A stretch of DNA of 64,000 nucleotides from Cephalotus follicularis (taxonomy: Eukaryota > Streptophyta > Magnoliopsida > Oxalidales > Cephalotaceae), in NCBI GenBank assembly GCA_001972305.1, contig BDDD01000977.1:159916-223915 (forward strand). Reading direction: 5' to 3'. Numbering within the stretch: position 1 is the stretch's first letter; the number at the start of each line of letters is the position of its first letter. Made by a program: the position numbers and the translations under genes. Under the pieces are notes generated by a model. That model was not told the DNA's origin and made no database searches. It saw only the letters and a program-made list of their open reading frames with translations. Positions 57,445-64,000 of this stretch are shown here, piece by piece.

Positions 57445-58000
57445 TCTTAAACGTCGATGCTCTTGTGGTAAGCATCGATGTCTTTATGCGATAAGGCAAT
57501 AGACGTCGACGTCTTATTTAAGCGTCGATGTCTATTTCAAACATTTGCATACTGCAATGTTTACTTCTGGACTTTGTGGACTTTTGATGGATTGATGATT
57601 TGGTTATACATATGAATAACCTATTGTGCGTGTTACGCCATAAGTAATGAATCTGGAATTGCATGAGTGGATGGAGGATGAATTCTTCCTTGAAATGGAG
57701 TTTGGACGAGGTTATACCTCCTGGTACCACTTAATCGTCGACATCTATAGAAGGCATCGACGTCTTCGGTTGCTGTGTGTTAGGTCTAATGCATAACGCG
57801 AGGACGGGTTACGTTCCTACCTTAAGCGTCGACGCATTGTGATGCACATCGACGCCCAAGGGTTTGGGCTCGTAGGCATCGACGCCTACAGAAAAATGTC
57901 GACGCGTTTCAAACTGTTACAAGCACTGTTATTGGAAATGAACCTCGACGCTTTTGGACAATAAGCATCGACGCGTTGGGGAAAGGAGTCGACGCCTTTC
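57445..58000. repeat. TCGA-palindrome array, second block of F 3' LTR
   Basis: About 15 motifs, for example GACGTCGACGTC near 57502, AGCGTCGATGTC near 57520, AAGCGTCGACGC near 57823 and AAGCATCGACGCG near 57963. Confidence 0.82.
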
Positions 58001-58727
58001 CTCCTGGTTTGAATGGTTTGACCCAATTTGGACCCGTTGGCTCCGAAACGATTCTAGAAATGACCCTAGGCATGTTTGAGCATATGGTTGCATTGCATAC
58101 TACAGTGAATTGAATCGTTGTGATACCGCATGATTTCTTAAATGGTTTTTGATTTGAGAAATGTGTATATCATATTGTGCGGAAATGTATATTTTCCCAA
58201 AAGGATTGCGAAATGGTTTCACAGAATTGAAATTATGTTATACGGACATGAGTATTTTTGAAAAATCGGAATACATTTTTAATGTATTGTTTTCAAGTAT
58301 TTTATGATACACTAAAACTACTTGAAAAGGATTGAAAAGGGGACTCTTATATATTGAGTAAAATATATATATGTTTCAAGAATTTATACTTATAAATCAC
58401 TTGAAACGGATTGTGGAATTTTTATAACTACTGAACTCTGTTGGGTGAGTAGCTGAAACTGTAAACTGTGTTAAAAAGGATTGATGCCCACTTGGGATGT
58501 TTTGGTTGCAAGTATTCATATTTGATAATTACTTGTGATGGCTTGTTTGGGTTACTAAACTCTGTTGGGTAAGTAGCCAGGAATTCTACTACTGAGCTCT
58601 GTTGGGAAAGTAGCTGGAAGTTCCGTTTACGGTAGCCACTAAACTCTGTTGAGTAAGATTGGTTTTCCCTCAGGGATCGATGAACGGGTTGTCTCGAGTC
58701 ATTGGTAAAGCACCTTTTGGGATCGAT

Positions 58728-58752
58728 NNNNNNNNNNNNNNNNNNNNNNNNN
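58728..58752. other. Assembly gap (25 N)
   Basis: Exactly 25 undetermined bases, likely a gap of arbitrary length. It hides the end of the Tekay LTR and the start of copia element J. Confidence 0.98.
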
Positions 58753-59947
58753 GCTGGTTAAATTTACGATAACCTTATTATAGGTTTATAATAGGTCTAC
58801 CTAGGACCATTTAGAATGGCTAAACCGGACCCAAGGGGTATTTCGGTAATTTATGAACACCTCTCTGATAAATAATATTTTAAAGGGTCTCTACCTTATA
58901 ATGATTAGATCTTTAATATGTTAGACATATTAAGTCCTGGTGTCAAATATCGGTTGTGTGGATTTTGCATTTTCTGGAAACACATATGCTTGATCTTACT
59001 TAACCAATATTCGAAGGGTACATGAGATCACTAAAAGAGTTAGACTTTTAATGCTTCACTGGCCAGACAAAGACGTCGATGTCTTTTAGAAAGACGTCGA
59101 TGTCTGACGTTTTTAAAGACGTCGATGTCTTTTAGAAAGTGTCGATGTTTTTAGTGCCACATTGCATGGGGGTCGACGTCCTTCGGAAGGCGTCGACGTC
59201 TTTGAGCAGAACGTGCAACCTGTGCACGAGCTCACTTCGTGGGCACGATTTCTCTCTCATATCCAGCATCCACCTCCTGTTCTTGCACGTTTTAGAAACA
59301 TGAGAATCATGGCTTCGGGCTCCCAGGGAGTGAAGGCCATGATCCTAAGTGAACGGGAGATTGGGAGAGAGGATTGGAGGCTAGTAATAGGCATTTTCTG
59401 CAGAAAATGTACAAGGGTGAAAAGTGAAAAAGTTTGAGTTTTGCTGGGCAAGAGAGCTCAAATTCTTCTCTGCAGTGTGTTCTCTTCATCTGTGATACAC
59501 CAAGCAAGAGCTTATCTAGGGTGGATTGATCATTGACTTCATTGGTCAATATCAATATACCTTTTCTGAGCTAAGTGAGAGAGAGTGTGAGTTTATACAC
59601 TTTATCATTGCTGGTTGGATTGCTTGTTGTTCCTGAGACTTGGAGAACATCAAAGGGGAATCTACTCAAGCGTGTAGCGGCAAAGAAAGAAGGATCCTTC
59701 ACCCGCTGGTATAATTTTGGTCCTTCTTATCTTGCCATGTTTGTGTGTCACCATTGTTAGCAATGGTGACACCAATTCAATTCTGTTGATGTTGTGGTGA
59801 TCCATGTGGTCTGTGGACGTACCATAATGGATTGGTTTTGTTTTATTGGTTGTTATTCCGCTGCCATGATTGTATGTTTTGTTTTGTTCTACACCCTACA
59901 CACCAAAGTCCATTTTGGCACCGGATTCGGTTTATCCGATTCCATCA
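58753..59947 (+). repeat. 5' LTR of J (start hidden) with palindrome array
   Basis: Matches the 3' LTR from AGGACCATTTAGAATGGC onward (58790 here, 62822 there). 59070-59205 holds GACGTCGATGTCTTTT four to five times, then GGTCGACGTCC and GCGTCGACGTCTTT. Ends ...TTCCATCA at 59947. Confidence 0.85.
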
Positions 59948-59948
59948 G

Positions 59949-59960
59949 TGGTATCAGAGC
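59949..59960 (+). promoter_or_regulatory. Primer-binding site of J, initiator tRNA-Met
   Basis: Perfect TGGTATCAGAGC one base after the LTR. Confidence 0.9.
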
Positions 59961-61158
59961 GTCCCACATCATCCTTAATTGAATATGTATGCCTTAGATG
60001 ATGTACTGATTAATGGTTTAATTAATGGATGTGTTTTGTGATCAAACTAAATTTTCAAAGTGCCTTAATGAAAATTGCATGAAATTGGATTTCATTGTGT
60101 TTTTGTGCTGGGAATGTTGTTTTAATGTGTTTAGAATTATGTTTGGAACATGCATAGTGAATTTTAGAATGCCAGAATGGTATTCCATAGTCTAAACCAT
60201 TGTTTTCAGCATTTTTAGAAATGCAAAAACTGCCCAGGGGGCTATAGACGTCGACGTTCTTGGTAGACGTCGATGTCTTGTTCATATTCCCAGGACAGAC
60301 GACGATGTTCTTGATAGACGTCGATGTCTTGTTCATCTTTTTGTGAAACGCGTTGATGTTCTTGTTGAACGTCGACGCCTTTTTCAACTGTTCTTGAGAG
60401 AGGCATTGATGCTCCTGTTATGCGTCGACACCTTGTTCAAGTATTTCCAGAAAACACGTCGATGCTATTGATAAGCGTCGACGTCTTTTATAAATAAATA
60501 CAAAAAACTGTTTTTAAATAAAATTAGATTTTATACATTTTGGCACTTGGAAAATTAAAAATCATTGCTTGATTTAGTGGGAGTTTGATCAATTAACAAT
60601 CCTTGAATTAAATTGAGTAATTGGTTATTATTTATGGCATGTGTTTTATTTGTGGTTTTATTATATTGGATATAATATAGATCTTATGCACAATGGATGG
60701 CCCGAAAAGGATTTTGACCTAGGTTATGGTTTTCTATGTGTGAATGGATATTTATTTATTTATTATTTTAAAGGTCTATAATAAGGTGTCTGCGTGCACC
60801 ATTTCTTTTTCCTTACTTTTGTTATTTCTCCTTGTAATTTTTAAATGTAATTTTTCTTTTCAAAAATGTAAAGTTCTTTTTGTAAAAGAAGACCATGCAA
60901 GGAGAGATGGAGGAAAGGAGAAATGAAGAACAAGATTTTTGAAGGCCATGTATGCATGGTTATTGATGTAATAAATAGATTTAAATCTTTACACCTAGGA
61001 AGACCTAGTAGTGACTTTGGGCTCAAGTCATTACTAATATTGTCCTTGCCAAATCCATTGACATATTTTAGAAATATGTCCAAGGTGCATAAGATACACG
61101 TCTTGCATGATAAGCCGTAATTAATTGGAATTGGCTAATAAAACCAATGAATTAATTA
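59961..61158 (+). other. Leader of J with TCGA-palindrome array
   Basis: No gag is recognisable. 60240-60490 holds about 12 motifs (GACGTCGACGTTC, GACGTCGATGTC, GACGACGATGTTC, GCGTTGATGTTC, ACGTCGACGCC, GCATTGATGC, GCGTCGACACC, ACGTCGATGC, GCGTCGACGTC). The rest is AT-rich. Confidence 0.75.
60240..60490. repeat. TCGA-palindrome array outside the LTR, in J leader
   Basis: Alternating GACGTCGAYGT and TTCTTG/TCTTGTTC spacers give pairs about 20 bases apart. It is distinct from the LTR array of the same element, which uses CTTTTAGAAA spacers. Confidence 0.82.
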
Positions 61159-62763
61159 ATGGCTCTGATGAAACACAAGTCAGAGTCCTTTGAGAAATTT
61201 AAGGAGTTCCGACTTGAAGTAGAAAAACAAACAGGTAAATCCATTAAAATACTTCAGTCGAACCGAGGTGGGGAATACCTGTCAGCTGAATTCCTAGGTT
61301 ATCTTAGAGATAACGAAATTCTATCTCAGTGGACTCCTCCTGGAATACCACAGCATAATGGTGTGTCCGAAAGGAGGAATCGAACTTTGTTAGACATGGT
61401 TCGATCGATAATGTCTTTTGCTGACCTTCCTACCTATCTCTGGGGTTATGCCCTAGATACAACTGCTTATATCTTGAAATAGATTCCTTCAAAATCTGTG
61501 CCTTCTACTCCATACCAGGTATGGTCAAGGAGGAAACCCAGTCTGAACAATTTGAAGGTTTGGGGCTGTCCTGCTTATGTCAAGAGGCTTGACGCAGATA
61601 AGCTGGAAGCGCGGTCAGACCGTTGCAGGTTTGTGGGGTATTCTAAAGAGACTAAAGGATACTATTTCTATCACCCTCGCGAACAAAAGATATTTGTTTC
61701 GCAAAATGCTGTGTTCCTAGAGAAGGAATACCTTCTTGAAGGAAACAGTGGGAGTAAGGTGGAACTCAAGGAGTTGCCACAGGTAGAAACCACACAGGAG
61801 ATGGAGGAGTTGGAGGTTATACCTTCAACAGACACAGCTGAGATTGGATGTCAGGCTGAGAATAGTTCTAAGTTAGGCAGAGCTCCTTTGAGGAGATCAG
61901 GCAGAATCCCATTAGCACCTGAGAGGTATGGATTCCTCATTGATGGTACTGATGAGATAAACGTCATTGAAGATGACGAGCCTGCCAGCTACATAGAGGC
62001 AGTGCAAGGCACTGAATCTGAAGCATGGCTAGGAGCCATGAAATCCAAAATGGATTCCATGTACTCCAACCAAGTATGGAATTTGGTTGAAGCACCCGAA
62101 CGCATAGTGCCTATTGGCTGCAAATGGATCTTCAAGAAGAAGATGAATGCAGATGGAAAGATCGAGACTTATAAAGCTCGATTAGTGGCGAAAGGTTATA
62201 GGCAACCACATGGAGTCGACTATACTGAGACTTTCTCACTTGTCGCCATGCTTAAATCCATTAGGATTTTGCTTGCTATTGCTGCTCATTATGATTATGA
62301 GATATGGCAAATGGATGTCAAGACGACATTTTTAAATGGGCGTCTTGAAGAGGATATTTATATGTCCCAACCCGAGGGATTTACATCTTCTGAGCACCCG
62401 CACATGGTGTGCAAGCTCGAAAGGTCCATCTATGGACTAAAGCAAGCGTCTCGTAGCTGGAATCTATGTTTCGATGAAGCAGTCAAAGCTTTTGACCACG
62501 TTAAAAATGTAGATGAGCCATGTGTTTATCGAAAGCAAGAGGGTCCTAGTATCACTTTCTTAGTGCTATATGTAGATGACATTCTACTCATTGGGAATGA
62601 TGTAGGGATGTTGCAGTCTGCAAAGATATGGCTAACTAAGAATTTTTCCATGAAAGATTCGGGAGAAGCCACCTATATACTGGGTATTAGGATCTTCAGG
62701 GATAGATCCAATAGATTGCTTGGGCTTTCCCAATGGTTATTGAGGTGTGGGAAAATTAATTAG
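61159..62763 (+). pseudogene. pol: Element J integrase-RT fragment
   Basis: Integrase from SESFEKFKEFRLEVEKQTGK through SNRGGEYLS (usual RSDRGGEY has Asp; Asn here), WTPPGIPQHNGVSERRNRTL (catalytic Glu present); one TAG at 61480; then a 421-codon open stretch with TPYQVWSRRKPSL, FVGYSKETKGYYFY, RT motifs CKWIFKKKMNADG, YKARLVAKGY, QMDVKTTFLNG, YGLKQASRSW and catalytic YVDDILLIGND, up to RDRSNRLLGLSQ at about 62730. There the frame jumps into sequence just before the 3' LTR and ends at TAG/TAA 62761. RNase H is absent. Sequence before SESFEKF is leader, so the N-terminal domains were deleted too. Confidence 0.85.
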
Positions 62764-63942
62764 ATTAATTTTTCCATCTGGATAATATTTGGATATTATT
62801 CCAATAGCATTTAAATTGGTCGAGGACCATTTAGAATGGCTAAACCGGACCCAAGGGGTATTTCGGTAATTTATGAACACCTCTCTGATAAATAAATTTT
62901 AAAGTGTCCCTGCCTTATAATGATTAGATCTTTAATATGTTAGACATATTAGTCTTGGTGTCAAATATCGGTTGTGTGGATTTTGCATTTTGTGGAAACA
63001 CATATGCTTGATCTTCTTAACCAATATTCGAAGGGTACATGAGATCACTAAAAGAGTTAAACTCTTAATGCTTCACTGGCCAGACAAAGACGTCGATGTC
63101 TAACGTTTTTTAAAGACGTCGATGTCTTTTAGAAAGCGTTGATGTTTTTAGTGCCACATTGCATGGGCATCGACGTCCTTCGGAAGGCATCGACGTCTTT
63201 GAGCAGAACGTGCAACCTGTGCACGAGCTCACTTCGTGGGCACGATTTCTCTCTCATATACAACATCCACCTCCTGTTCTTGCACGTTTTAGAAACTTGG
63301 GAATCATGGCTTCGGACTCCCAGGGAGTGAAGGCCATGATCCTAAGTGAATGGGAGATTGGGAGAGAGAATTGGAGGCTAGTAATAGGCATTTTCTGCAG
63401 AAAATGTACAAGGGTGAAAAGTGAAAAAGTTTGAGTTTTGCTGGACAAGAGAGCTCAAATTCTTCTATGCAGTGTGTTCTCTTCATCTGTGATACACCAA
63501 GCAAGAGCTTATCTAGGGTGGATTGATCATTGACTTCATTGGTCAATATCAATATACCTTTTCTAAGCTAAGTGAGAGAGAGTGTGAGTTTATACACTTT
63601 ATCATTGCTGGTTGGATTGCTTGTTGTTCTTGAGACTTGGAGAACATCAAAGGGGAATATACTCAAGCGTGTAGCGGCAAAGAAAGAATGAGCCTTCACC
63701 CGCTGGTATATTTTTGGTCCTTCTTATCTTGCCATGTTTGTGTGTCACCATTGTTAGCAATGGTGACACCAATTCAATTATGTTGATGTTGTGGTGATCC
63801 ATGTGGTCTGTGGATGTGCCATAATGGATTGGTTTTGTTTTATTGGGTGTTATTCCGCTGCCATGATTGTATGTTTTGTTTTGTTCTACACCACACACCA
63901 ACGTCCATTTTGGCACCGGATTCGGTTTATCCGATTCCATCA
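62746..63942 (+). repeat. 3' LTR of J (1,197 bases)
   Basis: Starts TGTGGGAAAATTAATTAG after a weak purine stretch (TTATTGAGG) and ends TCCGATTCCATCA. Palindrome array at about 63085-63205. Compared with the 5' LTR it lacks one GACGTCGATGTC unit. Confidence 0.85.
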
Positions 63943-64000
63943 GTGACAAGAGGCCATCAACCAGAGGATTGCTAGTGGAAAAATGGGTCATGTATGAAGT
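63943..64000 (+). pseudogene. gag: Tekay gag fragment flanking J
   Basis: GTGACAAGAGGCCATCAACC and the bases after it match gag of element F around 55730-55792 (zinc-knuckle region) with a few changes. So J was inserted in the gag of another F-like copy; GTGAC would be the right target duplication. The left side is hidden by the gap. Confidence 0.75.

Larger units (their letters stand above)
31843..58727 (+). mobile_element. Tekay derivative F carrying only gag (TR-GAG type)
   Basis: 5' LTR 31843-33476 plus 53525-54667, primer site 54671, gag 54773-55942, a 380-base remnant, 3' LTR from 56326 into the gap. LTR starts TGTAACGCCCGAGATTTTT. Pol is absent: the sequence passes from just after the gag zinc knuckles to a scrap like the integrase C-terminus. 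Terminal-repeat elements with only a gag gene have been described in plants. The 5' LTR holds the 20-kb Athila element G. Confidence 0.85.
56326..58727 (+). repeat. 3' LTR of F (runs into the gap)
   Basis: Starts TGTAACGCCCGAGATTTTTG. Palindrome arrays at about 56515-56665 and 57445-58000. After about 58505 it holds ACTAAACTCTGTTGGGTAAGTAGC-like repeated words (about 58440-58660) absent from the 5' copy. It could equally be the 5' LTR of a following element. Confidence 0.82.
58753..63942 (+). mobile_element. Ty1/copia element J, doubly deleted
   Basis: LTR (up to 59947), primer site TGGTATCAGAGC, long leader with palindrome array, a fused integrase-RT piece (61159-62763), second LTR 62746-63942. 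Gag, protease, the integrase N-terminus, the RT C-terminus and RNase H are missing. The LTRs end TCCGATTCCATCA. The lineage within copia is not determined. Confidence 0.85.

Overview
The window is a stretch of nested LTR retrotransposons from a large, repeat-rich flowering-plant genome (probably a eudicot, though nothing in the sequence fixes the species). I see no host protein gene and no tRNA gene. Evidence for a plant source is the lineage mix: a Sirevirus (Ty1/copia), Tekay-type chromoviruses, Athila and Tat elements (Ty3/gypsy), a second RNase H in the Tat elements, and a fragment that matches plant 5S rRNA.

Layout. (1) 1-4933, minus strand: 3' half of a Sirevirus with an intact 438-codon ORF after pol. 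(2) 4934-13916, plus: Tekay element A, its 5' LTR truncated, gag and pol full of stops. (3) 13917-14580: LTR-like fragment with a TATA box. (4) 14690-30686: decayed Tat element C, split in its integrase by a minus-strand Tekay element D (19347-30033, target duplication GCTTG). D's 5' LTR is itself split by a solo LTR (24781-27496, duplication C[C/T]AGC). (5) 30687-31842: part of an LTR (E) inserted in C's integrase. (6) E is broken by element F (31843 to at least 58727), a gag-only Tekay derivative. F's 5' LTR holds Athila element G (33477-53519, duplication TGGAC), and G's 5' LTR holds Tat element H (34439-45964, duplication TCGG[A/T]). The chain C > E > F > G > H is five levels deep. (7) A 25-N gap at 58728-58752, then an internally deleted copia element J (to 63942), whose right flank is the gag of another F-like Tekay copy.

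How the parts relate. The only long uninterrupted gene is the 438-aa Sirevirus ORF (1009-2325). H is the youngest-looking insertion: its pol frame runs 3.8 kb with eight stops and no frameshift, and it carries a multi-exon antisense gene with its own TATA box. G has lost RT, RNase H and the integrase core and instead has tandem aromatic-rich modules that look like repeated copies of the integrase C-terminal segment.

The most striking unexplained signal is a short palindrome centred on TCGA (GCGTCGACGC, GACGTCGATGTC, CAGTCGACTG), repeated 5-15 times per array. The arrays occur in at least five element families of both superfamilies (Sirevirus, Tekay A, Tekay F, copia J, the solo LTR), mostly in LTRs but also in a leader and in a pol-ORF spacer.
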